Position numbers and translations under genes: made by a program. The notes below the pieces were generated by a model, which saw nothing but the letters and a program-made list of their open reading frames with translations, was not told the origin of the DNA and did no database searches. A DNA stretch of 64,000 nt from Malania oleifera (lineage: Eukaryota; Streptophyta; Magnoliopsida; Santalales; Ximeniaceae), in NCBI RefSeq assembly GCF_029873635.1, contig NC_080423.1, positions 102,858,991-102,922,990 of the forward strand. The letters run 5' to 3'. Positions 1-12,380 of the stretch are shown here, piece after piece (position 1 is the stretch's first letter; every line of letters begins with the position of its first letter).

Positions 1-1228
1 GGATGGTTTATTGAGTACTGAGAGCTTTTCTTTTCACCTTTTTCTGCTAAGTTCATGTCACTCATTTATAAGTGACGACATCTAACAAATTTATTCCCCC
101 TCCCCCTCCTCATGATAAATAAAGAAATTTATTAAGAGAGAAACAGAAATGCAGTATGTAGGACAAGGCATCCTCTAACTATTCCAGGAAACAACAAAAA
201 GAAAAGAAAAAATTTCTATAAAACAATGGTATCAAAGCAATGCAATCCTATTCCACTATTAAAGAGAAGTCTTAGAATTTCTAGCATTCCTATCCACTCA
301 AGGGCGCAAACAATGGCAAAAATTATATGTCTCCTCAAAGCTTTCCTGTCCTACTCATTCTCAAAATTCCCAAAATGAAAGAAGGTTAACAAAATCAATT
401 CTCATCAAAACTACAAATTACTCCTCATACTCCATGAGAAAAGGGCAATGAATGACAAATGTGAACAGTCTCCAAACTCCTAAAGCAAAAGACACACATA
501 TCTGATGACACAGTTTTCTTTGGTCTTTTCCGTTGAAGCACAAGTAAAAGGTATTGATATTTTATTTCATTCAGGATCACAATCCAAGAAAAATTCATTA
601 GTTTTTTTAGGAAGTTTTTGCTTTTCAAAGAAATGAATGTATAATAAAATACTAGCACTAGGCGTGCAAATCATCTGAATTATAAAATAAAAAAGAAAAG
701 AAAAAGAAGAACCCTTGCAAGAAAAGTTCCCAGAGGCATATAAACCCAATTTCTTTAGCCCCTCACCAAAGATGTAAAAAGAATCAGGCACGAACTTTAG
801 AGGAATGAGATACATGCTCCTTGTTTTGACTCACTGATGTGTCATTCTACCATGGGTTGCCAAATTCTTGATATCAAGAAATTTTTTAAAAAAAAAAAGG
901 ATCTTATTAACATGTGACAATACTTGTCGGTCATAATTTTGAGTAGGAAGAGTATGGCTAACATTTTCCAAAAGGTTATGAACAATTTTAAATTGATAAG
1001 CATTTTTTCCAAATACACGTAACCAAATTAAACAATTGATACACAATAGAATTGCGTTAGTATCCCTAATGAATCAGATAACTTATAAGTTCATTCAAGT
1101 TACGAAATTCACTGAAACAATGGATTACCCAGCGTAATCTCTCAATCTAAGCAGACTAAACAGGCAAGAACGCGCTGAAAACTATTCAAACAAGAAGTGA
1201 GACCAAAACCCAGAAAGGAATAAAGAAC
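1..1228 (-). other. Intron 2 of the USB1-like gene, no exon seen
   Basis: This stretch follows the donor site at 1228/1227 on the minus strand and runs off the window. I looked for the next conserved block of the USB1 family after the motif ending HVFIP and did not find it in any minus frame. The open frames present are short and AT-rich and resemble no family I know. The simplest reading is a single intron of more than 1.2 kb with the remaining exons outside the window. Confidence 0.5.
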
Positions 1229-1643
1229 CTGGGATGAATACATGCAATGCGTAGTTCCCTTCAACATGAGGAAAGCTCCTGACCCGACTCGTCTGACCAC
1301 TTCGCAAGTAATCACTAGTCCCTTCGTTAACAAAAATATCAAACAGTTGGTGGCTAAATACAAATAAAGTAGCAGCATTTGAAAGTGTGTTTTCCAGTTT
1401 CTCGCAGCAAAAATCAAAGATAATTGTGTTTTTGAAAGCGATTGAAGCACCTTCCAAAAGCTAATTGTGCTTACCGAGGGAATTGGGGGGGTTGAGGAGT
1501 GAGAGAGGAGGCGGCGGCAGACAAGTTTGTGCTTCGGAATTGGATTTCTGCGCTGAATTTGGAGTGGGTGGTGGAGAAGGAGAATCGAAATTGGAATCGG
1601 AGTCGGAGGAAGCGTCTCCATAGGAAGCTCTCAGAGCCTCCAT
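1229..1643 (-). CDS. USB1: U6 snRNA phosphodiesterase USB1-like, exons 1-2 (partial)
   Basis: USB1/Mpn1 is a nuclear 2H-type 3'-5' exonuclease that trims the oligo(U) tail of U6 snRNA; this function is family knowledge. I read exon 1 as 1475..1643 on the minus strand, beginning MEALRASYGD, with an acidic Ser/Asp run and a proline-rich stretch ending LPPPPLSLLNPPNSL. The donor GTAAGC lies at 1474..1469. Exon 2 is 1229..1321, after an acceptor AG at 1323..1322, and encodes SDYLRSGQTSRVRSFPHVEGN followed by YALHVFIP. Joining at phase 1 restores one Gly codon. The N-terminal low-complexity block plus the SFPHVEGNYALHV motif is what I recognise. The catalytic HxS motifs lie in later exons outside the window, so activity cannot be judged. 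An ATG further upstream in frame (near 1724) exists, but MEALRASYG is the usual family start. Confidence 0.7.
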
Positions 1644-1795
1644 TTTCCTCTTCTCCCCGTTAACAGAGCCCCTTCTGTACAACGTCGTTCTAGGCACTCG
1701 CACTTCGCACCGGCACTGGCACATATGCTGCTGGCATGCGGGTCGGGTTAGGTTGGAACGGGTGGAACCAGCTCATGGTGGGCTTGATTGAATCC

Positions 1796-2007
1796 TGTTG
1801 TAAAACATGTATATGTATGTAGATGAATATGTAAATAATAGGTTAGAACTATGTGATTAATCTTTATATTATCAACTATATACGGACATGTTTTATAATA
1901 AAATGTGATAATAATAAGATTAGCAACATTTAGTTTCTGAAAAATTAGATTGTTGAATTTTTATAGTTTCAAATTTTTATTTTTCTTCTTTTATTTTATT
2001 TATAACA
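1796..2007 (+). repeat. 5' LTR of Copia A with adjacent PBS
   Basis: The LTR is about 212 bp, runs TGTTGTAAAAC to TATAACA and matches the copy at 26528..26698. Just inside, TTATCAGCACGA at 2010..2021 has the position and look of a Copia primer-binding site of the initiator-Met type, though it is imperfect. The LTR start is only about 150 bp from the USB1-like start codon. Confidence 0.78.
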
Positions 2008-2262
2008 TGTTATCAGCACGATCAAATTTGTAATGATTTAACAAGTTTTGTTATTATTATTTTAAGGTAAGAATCTTATTTTCTTTAACATTTGTTATCT
2101 ATATAACTTTAGTTTTTCGTCAAACTATATTTATATGTTAATTATATCTCTTATTTTGAGTACGTGCCCTTAAACATTTTTATGTTGGGATATATGTAAG
2201 AATAATATTTTCATTTAATATATGCCTAATTTTAAATTTTTATTTATTTTCAAAATGACTTT

Positions 2263-3265
2263 ATGATGTCAAACCTTACAAAACTTGAATTCGTTGTTCT
2301 TGTTATTTCTGGAAGAAATTATCTGTCATGGGTACTTGATGTTGAGATTCACCTTAATGCTATGAATCTTGGAAGTACAATTGAAGAAGGAAATCAAACA
2401 TCCCTACAAGATCGCGCAAAGGTAATGATTTTCCTTCGAGACCATTTACACGAAGAATTGAAAATTGAGTACCTTACTATTAATGATCCATTAAATGAGA
2501 GACATGAACACCAAAAAATAGTAATTCTTCCAAAAGCTTGATATGATTGGATAGACGTGCGATTGTAAGATTTTAAAACTATAAGTGAATATAATTCAAC
2601 CTTATTTAAAATTATCTCTCAATTGAAGTTATGTAGAGAAAAGAATTACCGATGATGATATGTTAGAAAAAACATATTCGACTTTCCATGCCTCGAATGT
2701 GCTCTTACAGCAACAATATCGAGAGCGTAGATTTACAAAATATTCTGAACTAGTTTCTTATTTACTTGTGATTGAACAAAATAATGAATTTTTGTTGAAA
2801 AATTATTAATCTCGTCCAATGACTCAACACCATTTCCTAAAGTGAATGTGATTTTTTCTCAAGGTCGTGGATGATGTCATGGTAGTAAAAGGGATTGTGA
2901 TAGGAAAAATTGTTGGACCCGTGATGATTATCCTTCAAAGTTTGAAAGCAAAGGTACTGAAAAAACTCAAAGGAAAAAGGACAAAGAATAAAGAAAGCTT
3001 TGAACAAAATAACAAAATGTAAAATAATGATAATATTTGCTATAGGTGTGGAACAAAAGGTCATTGGTCTCGAATATGTCACACTCCTAAATACCTAGTT
3101 GATTTTTATAAGGCATCGTTAAAAGGAAAAGGGAAAAATGCTGAAGTGAATTTATCTGAACCCATTGATGCTAAGTATGAGTCTCCTTTGGATGTTGATT
3201 TTGATGTTTTTGATTTTTTAGAGGATCCTAGTGACAAAATTGATCATTTGATTGGGAATGTCTAA
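2263..3265 (+). pseudogene. Copia A gag remnant with zinc knuckle
   Basis: Gag coats the retrotransposon RNA in cytoplasmic particles. The readable frame starts near 2263 (MMSNLTKLEF), continues with an NYLSWVLDVEIHL-like segment typical of Copia gag, and is then broken by stops after about 92 codons. Further gag-like text is readable to about 2810 in shifted frames. At 3028..3080 a CX2CX4HX4C knuckle is intact (CYRCGTKGHWSRIC), followed by a lysine-rich tail. The acidic end stops near 3265. Stops and frameshifts make it nonfunctional. Confidence 0.8.
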
Positions 3266-3423
3266 ATTATCTTTATGTTTATGTCATTTTGAAAAAATTA
3301 ACTTATGTATTTTTTAATTAAAAGTTTTACATATAATATGTTTGGTAATATTTTTTTTTTATCTTTTCTAATTCTTAATTATTACTTTTCATTTACTAGA
3401 TCATACAAAATAAACTTGATAAA

Positions 3424-6400
3424 ATGAAGGATGACATGTGTTTGGTGGATAGTGGCACGACTCACACAATTCTTCGTGTTAAAAAATATTTCTTGCAATT
3501 AACATTAGCTGAAATTAATATTAATACAATATCTTACTCTGCAAATGTAATAGAGGGCTTTGGAAGAGTTCATATTATGTTTCCAAATGGACAAAATTGT
3601 ATATTGATGATGCATTGTATTCTAGTAGATTTCGAAGAAATATACTAAGTTTTAAAGATATACGTTGCAATGAATATCATGTTGAAATAAAAAATGAAAG
3701 GAGATATGAAATATCTTTTTATTACATCTACAGTTTCAAACAGAAGATCATATTAGAGAAATTTTCAATTTTTTCATATGGCCTATATTTCACAAAGATA
3801 AGGAAGGTTGAATCAAATTTTATGCACCAGAAGTGCTCCGAGCCTAGAAGTTTTATACTTTGGCATGATCGTTTTGGCCATTCTGGTTCAACTATGATGT
3901 GACGAATCATTGAAAATACACATGAACATCCATTAAAGAATCAGAAAGTTCTTTTACCTAGTGATTAATTTTGTACTTCTTGTGCTCAAGGAAAACTACT
4001 TGTTAGACCTTTTCCATCTAAATTATCTTTAGAGTCTCCATCTTTTCTATAAAGAATACAAGGAGATATTTGTGGCCCAATCCATCCATCTTGCGGACCA
4101 TTTCGATATTTCATGGTTTAAATTGATCCTTCCACTCGATGGTCATATATTTGTCTACTTTCAACTCGTAATGTTGCTTTTGCTAAATTTCTTACTCAAA
4201 TAATAAAGTTAAGATCAAGTTTTCTTGATCATCCCATTCAGACTGTCCGTTTAGATAATGCGGGTGAATTTTCTTCAAAAGCATTCTATGACTATTGCAT
4301 GTCAATAGGAATAAGTGTTGAATATTCTATTGCACATGTTCATACACAAAATGGTTTATCGGAATCCTTCATTAAGCATTTACAATTTATTGCTAGACCT
4401 ATGCTTATGCAATCAAAGCTTCCCGTATCTGCTTGGGGTCATGCTATAGTGCATGTTGCGTCTTTGATTAGAATTAGACCAACTGCATATCACAAGTTTT
4501 CACCTTCACAGTTTGTGTTTAACCACCAACCTAATATATCTCATCTTAAAATTTTTGGTTGCGCCGTATATGTTCCTATTGCACCTGCACAAAGAAGTAA
4601 GATGGGACCACAACGTCGTCTTGGTATTTATGTTGGTTTTGATTCTCCTTCTATCATTAGATATCTTGAACCACTAATAGGTGATCTTTTTAGAGCAAGA
4701 TTTCTAGATTGTCAATTTGTTGAATCAATTTTTCCGTCATTAGGAAAAGGAAAAGGAAAAGGTAAGGATTAAAAATACAAGAAATTTGTTGGAACGCACC
4801 AACTTTGTCTAATCTTGATACACACACAAATCAATGTGAACTTGAAGTTCAAAGAATAATTCATTTGCAGAATAATGCAAATCAATTGCCATATGTTTTT
4901 ATAGACACCAAAAGGGTCACTCAATCACATGTTCCGACTACAAATATTCCTACTAGATTGATTGTTCCTGAAGAACACCTAATGGGAATAGCAGCTAATG
5001 AATCTAAAGGGCGCTAGAAGCATGGTAAACCAATTGGTGCAAAGGATACTGTTCTTCGAAAGAAAAATGAAATGAATAAAAGTGACACTTCAAAAGAGTT
5101 CATTAACACTCAAGAAAAGGTTTTAAGAAATATAAATCAACACTTCCATATTTCCACAGAAGCAACATCAGAAGTGGTTTTGGTACCGAAAATTATGAGA
5201 TCTCATTAAAATTTGAAAATATGCGGAGAAGAAATGAAATTATTGTTGACAATGTGTTTGCATGTACGATTGCTTCAAAAATTATTAATGATAATGAGCT
5301 TGAGCCTTAAACTGTAGAAGAATGTTGATAATGAAATGATTGGGCAAAATGGAAAGAAGCAATACATGCTGAGCTAGACTCATTAGCCAAACATAAGGTA
5401 TTTGGACCAGTAGTTCCAACACCTGAGAATGTCAAACCTGTTGGGTATAAATGAGTTTTTGTATGTAAAAGAAATGAAATAAATGAAATTGTGAAATACA
5501 AGACGTGTCTTGTGGCACAAGGTTTCTCCCAAAGGCTTGGTATAGATTATAATGAGACCTATTCCCCTGTTATGGATGTAGTTACTTTTAGATTTTTGGT
5601 TAGTTTAATGGTTTCTGAAGGACTTGACATACACCTCATGGACGTAGTAACAATTTACTTGTATGACTCATTGGATAATGACATATGTATGAAAAGCCCT
5701 GAAAGTTTTAAAATGCTTGAAGCATATAATCCAAAACAACAACAAATGTATTTTGTTAAATTACAAAGATCCTTGTATGGATTGAAGCAATCTGGATGAA
5801 TGTGGTAAAATTGTCTAAGTGAATATTTGTTGAAAATTAGATATGAAAATAATCCTATCTGTCCTTGTGTTTTCATTAAGAAGATAAATTCTGGATTTTC
5901 TATAGTCGCAATTTATGTTGATGACATAAACATAATAGGAACTCCAGAAGAGATCTCAACAACTACTGACTACTTAATGAAAGAATTTCAGATGAAGGAT
6001 CTTGGTAAGACAAAATTTTGCCTTGGTTTTCGAGTTGAACATTTAACAAGTGGAGTTCTTATTCATCGATCATCTTATATAGAAAAAATCTTGAAACAAT
6101 TTTATATGGATGATTTTTATCGATTAAGAACCCCGATGGTTGTTCGTTTATTTGATGTGAAAAAAGATCTTTTTCGTCCTTGAGAAGATGATGAAAAAAT
6201 CCTTGGTCCCGAAGTACCCTATCTTAGTGCAATTGGAGAACTCTTGTATCTTGTAAATTGCACTAAATCAAATATAGCTTTTGCAGTAAATTTTCTGGCA
6301 AGGTTTAGTTCTACACCAACTCAGAGATATTGGAATGAAGTAAAACATGTCCTTCGTTATCTCCGTCGCACATCCGATATGGGTTTGTTTTACCCAAAGG

Positions 6401-6612
6401 GAGCAAAGTCGGATTTGAAAGGATATGCTGATGCTGGATTTCTTTTTGATCTTTATAAAGTTTGATCACAAACAAGTTATATCTTTACATGTGGTGATAC
6501 TAGTATCTCATGGCGATCTGTAAAGCAAACAATCACCGCTACCTCTTGAAACCATTCAGCAATATTGGCAGTTCACGAAGCAAGTCGTGAATGTGTATGG
6601 TTAAGAACTATA
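3424..6612 (+). pseudogene. Copia A pol: protease, integrase, RT, RNase H (5' part)
   Basis: The domains run in Copia order. The aspartic protease is at 3424..3648, with active-site LVDSGTTHTIL. The pre-integrase and integrase span about 3830..4772, with LWHDRFGHSG, a DNAGEF block and HTQNGLSESF near the catalytic acid. The RT spans about 5290..6183, with YSPVMDVVTF, SLYGLKQSG and the catalytic YVDD at about 5914. The RNase H begins near 6230, ends in ECVWLRT and is cut at 6612 by Copia B. At least ten stops or shifts separate these blocks, so no polyprotein can be made. The frame resumes at 26091. Confidence 0.88.
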
Positions 6613-7084
6613 TGTTAGGAACCTGTGAGCATCCAGAAAGATGTGCGACCAAAAATTTAACTTGGTTCAGTCAATATTGACCTACGTCCATGGAGCACAC
6701 ACCAAATATTCACTATTTCACTGAAAATTACAATTCTTACTCTCTCTCTCTCCCTCTCCCTCTTCCTCCTCTTTATCCTCTATGCTCTCTGACTCTCTGA
6801 GCTTCTTACTTGTATCTATTACATTTCTCAGCCCTCTATTTATAGAGCTGAAATTTAAAACACAATTAATACATTAAATTGCAAATTTGGGGGTTTCATC
6901 CATCAAGATAAAATCTAAATGAATGGAGAGATAAATGGACCGCGTTTCCAACTCAACTCCATAAATGGACCGCGTTTCCAACTTAGCTCCATAAATGGAC
7001 CGCGTTTCCAACTTAGCTCCATAAATGGACCGCGTTTCCAACTTAGCTCTAGCTCCTGGCTATCTCCTAGCTATAGCTACAACA
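6613..7084 (-). repeat. 3' LTR of Copia B with TATA box and PPT
   Basis: The LTR is 472 bp, plus-strand ends TGTTAGGA and CTACAACA. In element sense a TATA box (CTATAAATAG, 6835..6845) follows a four-copy 30-bp repeat. Adjacent at 7085..7097 the minus strand reads CCAAGTGGGAGAT, a typical Copia polypurine tract. Confidence 0.9.
6931..7050 (-). repeat. 30-bp minisatellite in the U3 of Copia B 3' LTR (4 copies)
   Basis: Four tandem copies of a 30-bp unit containing AAATGGACCGCGTTTCCAAC occupy 6931..7050 and are nearly identical. The partner LTR at 25683..26090 has only two copies (about 25996..26055). The array lies about 90 bp upstream of the LTR TATA box in element sense. Confidence 0.92.
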
Positions 7085-7157
7085 ATCTCCCACTTGGAGA
7101 CAGAGACGCCTCCTCAATCAGTATCATGAATAAGTGATGTGCTCAAAAAATATGTCT

Positions 7158-7844
7158 TCAGACATGAAGACCAACTGAAGTTGAACACAACTTCAGTTTC
7201 TCTGTAGTCACCACCTTCTTGTCTGCTCGATTCCTGCGGACTAATCTGATGGCTGTCAGCTTCACAACTGGTGCAAAGATGCCGGTGTAGTCAATCCCTT
7301 CCTTCTGTTCAAAGTCTTTAACTATCAATCGAGACTTGTACCTTCTGGAGCCGTCATGCTCCTCTTCGATTCTATACACCCACTTGTTGTGAAGGCCTTT
7401 GGGCAACTCAACTAGTTCCCACGTTCTATTGGAGGTGAAGGACTTCATCTTATCTTTCATCGCAAGCTCCCACTCGCTCGTATCTGCCACCTGACATGCT
7501 TCATCATAGCATTCAGGCTCTCCTCCATCTATAGGAAGTAAATAATTAATGTACCTTCTGTTTGGTACATGGGACCGAGTAGATCTCCTAAGCTCCGAAG
7601 CTAAAGTAGGAGATGGTGGTGCGACGATCTGCTCTACTGGTTCCTCCACCTGAGGATTCTTAGCATTTTGCTATTGTGTCCCGACACATTCTAAGTGGAC
7701 TAGTTCTAGTCTCTTCTTCTTTGGGGCATGGGTGTTTATCTGGAAACTAACCCTTTTCTGTTTCTCGACTATACAATCCTCACACATGTCAATCTGCACA
7801 GACTGTAGACCACTCAATTTCTCTTTTGAGTGCAACACCCTAAG
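7158..7844 (-). pseudogene. Copia B pol remnant: pre-integrase end, RT N-terminus, C-terminus
   Basis: On the minus strand, 7844..7671 ends the GAG-pre-integrase domain (VLHSKEKLSGLQ, CEDCIVEKQKR, then a decayed LELVH block). It continues from 23699 across the Gypsy C insertion. After a stop the text jumps to the region just before RT (LRRSTRSHVPNRRY) and the first RT motifs (WELVELPKG, NKWVYRIEEE, IDYTGIFAPVVKLTAIRL). It then jumps directly to KLKLCSTSVGLHV, the usual polyprotein C-terminus. The integrase core, the catalytic RT YVDD and RNase H are absent, so two internal deletions are inferred. Confidence 0.87.
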
Positions 7845-10347
7845 TGTGACGCCCCAATTTTTGTACAATTTTTTTTCTCAATAATAAATAATCACGTCAT
7901 AAATCCACAAATCGGCCACGTCAACAATCCTACTATCATTCACACGACCTGACCCACATTGGGTACCGGGTAAAAAGTTATTTTATTATACAACCTAACA
8001 GCGAAAGACAATACACACATATAAGTCAGAATACAATACCCAGAGTATCCATATACACATATACAGAATACTATCTCATATCCAAAAACAATACAACCCT
8101 AGGGAATCACACCTCCCTAGTCAAAACTTACCCTGTATGTCAGGGTCTCAGCTCCCTATGATCACGGAGCTCTACCACCTGACCTATCTCTGTCCCCTGA
8201 AAAATTTAGATAATTTGGGTGAGACATATCTCAGTAAGAAGGAATAAATTATTTATAGTGTGTGGCCATATGAATACAATTATAACACACTTTTCTTTTC
8301 AAATCACCATTTCATTTGATAAAATACACTGATATACACATTCTCATAATCATATAGGTATACAACACAAACTTTTATAAGCTTTAAAAATCATTTCTCA
8401 AAATCGATCATTCCAACACATTTTTACCTGCGAAGTTCCTGAGAATATGGAAGATTACCCGCCCATACAGGTAGCTTCCCTCTGCCCTAACACGTTATGC
8501 AGCTGGGTATGATCACATCTGATACCTATCAGGGCACTTACCTTACTCAGTAAGCCCTCAGACGGAGAGTTTCACTTCGCCTCAATTATTTATATTATTA
8601 ACTCACGTCGTTCCATTTCTCAATTTTATCATTCTTTATTTATCAATTTCCATTCTTTCTTTCATTCTCATTTTAGCCAATTTTATCATTCTTTCACTTT
8701 TCATTTCCACTTTACTTTCCGGCTCATGAGTATCCTCGATATCAAATATCAACATCGCGTTTGTAACTCATGGCCACCCTGAGGACCTTTCAATACACGT
8801 CATGCTTCCCCCCATGGTCAAGGTTGTGCGGCCCGAAGGCTGGATCTAACCGCGGTTGGCTGACCTAGTTAGATCAAATATCATATCACATATCACGTTT
8901 GTAGTACGACTAGCTGGCCAATAACCCTGATCCGGACTCAAGGGGCCCAACAATCCTACACAATGGCACAGTCAACTGTCACGCCACACGCTCCAAGAGT
9001 CCGTGTGGTTGCACTAACACTACTCGCAACGGTACCGTGCTCAATATCATAACCATCCAACAAGGTTTACCACCACATACCCTCAGTCATTATGCGGTAT
9101 TGACATTTTATCATTCATATTTCACGTATTTCCACATTTCTTATTTTCATATTGCAGAATTAACATTACAATATTTTCATTTTACATATTCACATTTCAA
9201 TATCAATATTCTCAACACATTTCATCATTTAAATGATATTTTCTCAGTTCATAATTTATCTCATCTCATACTATCATATACATATCTTATTTCATAATTA
9301 CTCAATATTTCTCAAAAAATATTTCCATATTTCATTTTTCTTCATTTTCTCAGAGAATACATTTCTTGCACATTTCACTTTCATCATTTTCCCACATTTC
9401 AATTCTCATATTAAAACACATTTCAGTATTACATATTTCACAGGGTAAATTATCTAACTCAGTTTAAACATTTCTCAATAAAAATCATATGTCACACAAA
9501 TTTCATCTGATATTTATATCATAATAAATTTCAAGTAAAATAACATACGTCATTTTCACATATTTCTCAACTCATAATTTTCGTAAAAAGATTGTTATAA
9601 TTTATTCCTCTTACCTGACTTATTGAGAGTCTCACTAGAATCCCAAAATCTCACGCCCACGGCGCCTGAAATTTAACTACTACAATTTACATTTTTCCTA
9701 AGATTAATTAATCTATTTCTCCAAAATAATATTCATCTAGCCTTCCCTAGGCTCCATATACCTCAAAATAATATTTAAACTATTATTTAACATCCCCACT
9801 TAATTTTCTGAATTTTGCCTACGGGTCCCAAAATTACACCCGCGACGCTCACCCGGACCCTAAATTCTAGAAATCCTACTTCACGTCCGGATGCTCAATA
9901 TTTTAGCACTTCTAAATTAATGCTAATTAATTAAAAATAAGTCCCTTAATAATCCCCACACCCCAAATTTGGGGTTTTGGCCCGACACCCCCACGAGAAT
10001 TCCGTCTCGCTAGACTTGTAGAAAATCATCCCTAAATTCTCATGGTGGTGTCCGTTTGTCAATTGGACTTATATTTTGCAAGAAATTAAAAAAAAAAAAA
10101 AAAGGAAAAATGGCTTACCTCAGGGAATACACCTATGCCACTCCTACCACTGATCCGCTCCGGTAGAAATGATGGCAGCGAAGAATGGAGTCCAGTGGTA
10201 TCTTCGGATTTTCGATTGGGCAAAAATTCGTCACGAAATCGAGGAGAGAGGGAGAGAGAGAGAGAGAATTCAGAGCTACGTAAACAAAAAGAAAAGAAAA
10301 GAGAAGAAAGAAGAAGAAGAAAGAAGAAGCCAAAAGGTTCCTTCAGG

Positions 10348-10383
<36 letters not shown>

Positions 10384-10558
10384 TATTTAATTAATATTAA
10401 TAATAATATATTTTATTAATAAAAATAAAAATAAATTTTAATTATTATTTTTATTTTTTAAAAAAATTTGATTAATTAATTAATTAATTAATTATTATTA
10501 TTATTATTATTTGAAATCATTCCACTAATCTTCTATATCCCTTTTTGGGGTTATTACA
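7845..10558 (-). repeat. 3' LTR of Gypsy C
   Basis: The LTR is 2714 bp. In element sense it starts TGTAATAACCCC at 10558 and ends GGGCGTCACA at 7845. It holds ATT and GA microsatellites near the promoter side, one copy of the two-hairpin module (about 8446..8580), and the TGAGA/TCTCA hairpin near 8218..8231. A polypurine tract (AAGGAGGGGAGAA) lies just inside at 10559..10572. Confidence 0.92.
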
Positions 10559-10849
10559 TTCTCCCCTCCTTATAAAAATTTCGTCCTCGAAATTTGCCAT
10601 TCCCCTATTTCACTTTCTTAGCAAAAATATTTCCAATTTTTATTAATTACCTTCACTTATGGCGGAGGAATACCGTGGTTACAACGAGGATTCTGGGAGA
10701 TTACAACTATTCAAAATTCTCCCAAAACCATTCACGTTTCAAAACTAAAAATTCTATCTATCCTACGTTACACTATACAAATAAAACTACAATACTATTC
10801 CATTTACTTGACTGGCTCAGCTCTAAACTCCACTGAATAAGTGCGAATA

Positions 10850-12375
10850 TCTCTGGCGTATCTGATCCTCTAGTTCCCAGGAAGCCTCCTCAATGGCATG
10901 GTTGCGCCACAGAACTTTTACTAGTGGAATCTTCTTCGTGCGTAGTTCTTGTTCCTTCTAGTCAAGAATCTGCACTGGCACTTCTTCATAAGCTAAAGTA
11001 TCACCCAACTCCAGTGCTTTATATTGGGTCATAGGGGAGGGGTCTGGGACGTATTTCCTCAACATAGAAAAGTGGAATACGTCATGGATCTTAGATAGGA
11101 CCAGTGGTAATGTCAAACGATAGGCAACTAGACCCACTCTCTCAAGAATTTCGAATGGTCCAATATACCTAGGGCTCAACTTACCCTTCCTCCCAAACCT
11201 CACAACACCCTTAAGCAATGCCACCTTCAGGAATATGTGATCTCCTGTGTCAAACTCCAATTCTCGCCATCGAGTATCAGTATAACTCTTCTGTCGGTTC
11301 TGCGCTGTCCTGATCCTGTCTCTGATGAGTCTGACTTTATCCTGAGTCTGCTGTATCAGCTCTAGCCCTAATACCTGTCTCTCTTCAACCTCATCCCAGT
11401 ACAACGGGGACCAGCACCTTCTGTCATAAAGCGCCTTATACGGTGCCATCCCAATGCTGGCCTGGAAGCTGTTGTTATACGCAAACTCAACCAGTGGCAA
11501 ATACTGCATCCAACGACCTCCAAAGTCTAGCACACATGCTCACAGCATATCCTCCAGAATATGTATTGACCTCTCTGTTTGTCCATCTGTCTAAGGATGA
11601 AAAGTTGTGCTGAACGATAACTGAGAACCCATGGCCCTTTGCAGACTTTTCCAAAAACGAGATATGAATCGTGGGTCTCTATCTGAAACTGTGGACACTA
11701 GGACACCGTGGAGTCTAACTATTTCCTAGATGTATAACTCAGCCAATTTGTCCATGGAGTAGCTAACTCTGATCAGCAAAAAGTGGGCTGTCTTCGTCAA
11801 TCGATCCACCACTACCCAAATAACGTCCTATCCATGCAATGCTGGCTATAATCCTAAGACAAAATCTATCGTTATATGCTCCCACTTCCACTTAGGAATG
11901 TGGAGTGGCTGCAACGATCCCGCCGGTCTCTGATGCTCAGCCTTTACTTGCTGGCACGTCAAACATTGATCCACAAACTGAGCTATCTCCCTCTTCATGT
12001 TGCTCCACCAGAAGGACTCTCGGAGATCTCTGTACATTTTAGTGCTACCCGAATGTATAGTATATAGGGACCGATGTGCTTCTTCCAAAATGACCCTCTT
12101 GATCTTAGGATTGGCAGGAACACATAACCTGGTACGGAATCTCAAGGCTCCATCATCTGAAATGCTAAACTCTGGTTGACCATCTTGTACCTTTCCCATA
12201 AGTTCTACTAGTTCTCCATCATTCCTCTAAGCTGCTTTAATCCTCTCCTGTAGAGTCGGCTGCAAAACCAAGTCAGCAATGAACTCCTGGTGATCGCCCT
12301 TTACCAGTTCCACACCAAGCCTCTCTAGATCCATCCGAATCAGATGCTGAATCTCCACTGCAGATATAGATTAAT
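10850..12375 (-). pseudogene. Gypsy C integrase with chromodomain-like C-terminus
   Basis: Integrase inserts the element DNA into chromosomes, and the chromodomain of this group is thought to steer it to marked chromatin. On the minus strand, 12375..12190 continues the RNase H-integrase linker. At 12100..11900 there is an HX..HX..CXXC zinc-binding domain (SLYTIHSGSTKMYRDL, CLTCQQVK). The core lies at 11900..11540 with [14 protein letters not shown] and TDGQTERS around the three acidic residues, crossed by stops. The C-terminal domain at 11533..10958 is open (191 codons). After a stop the frame reads KIPLVKVLWRNH and EEASWELED, a chromodomain signature. Confidence 0.88.
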
Positions 12376-12380
12376 CTACT

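Noticed and set aside
6931..7050. Evenly spaced 30-bp repeats resembling a CRISPR array
   Set aside because: The units are contiguous with no spacers, lie inside a plant Copia LTR and recur in its partner LTR. It is a minisatellite.
10135..10419. Charged open frame rich in Arg/Glu/Lys in the Gypsy C LTR
   Set aside because: It reads through GA and ATT microsatellites; the partner LTR gives a different product, so it is low-complexity sequence and not a gene.
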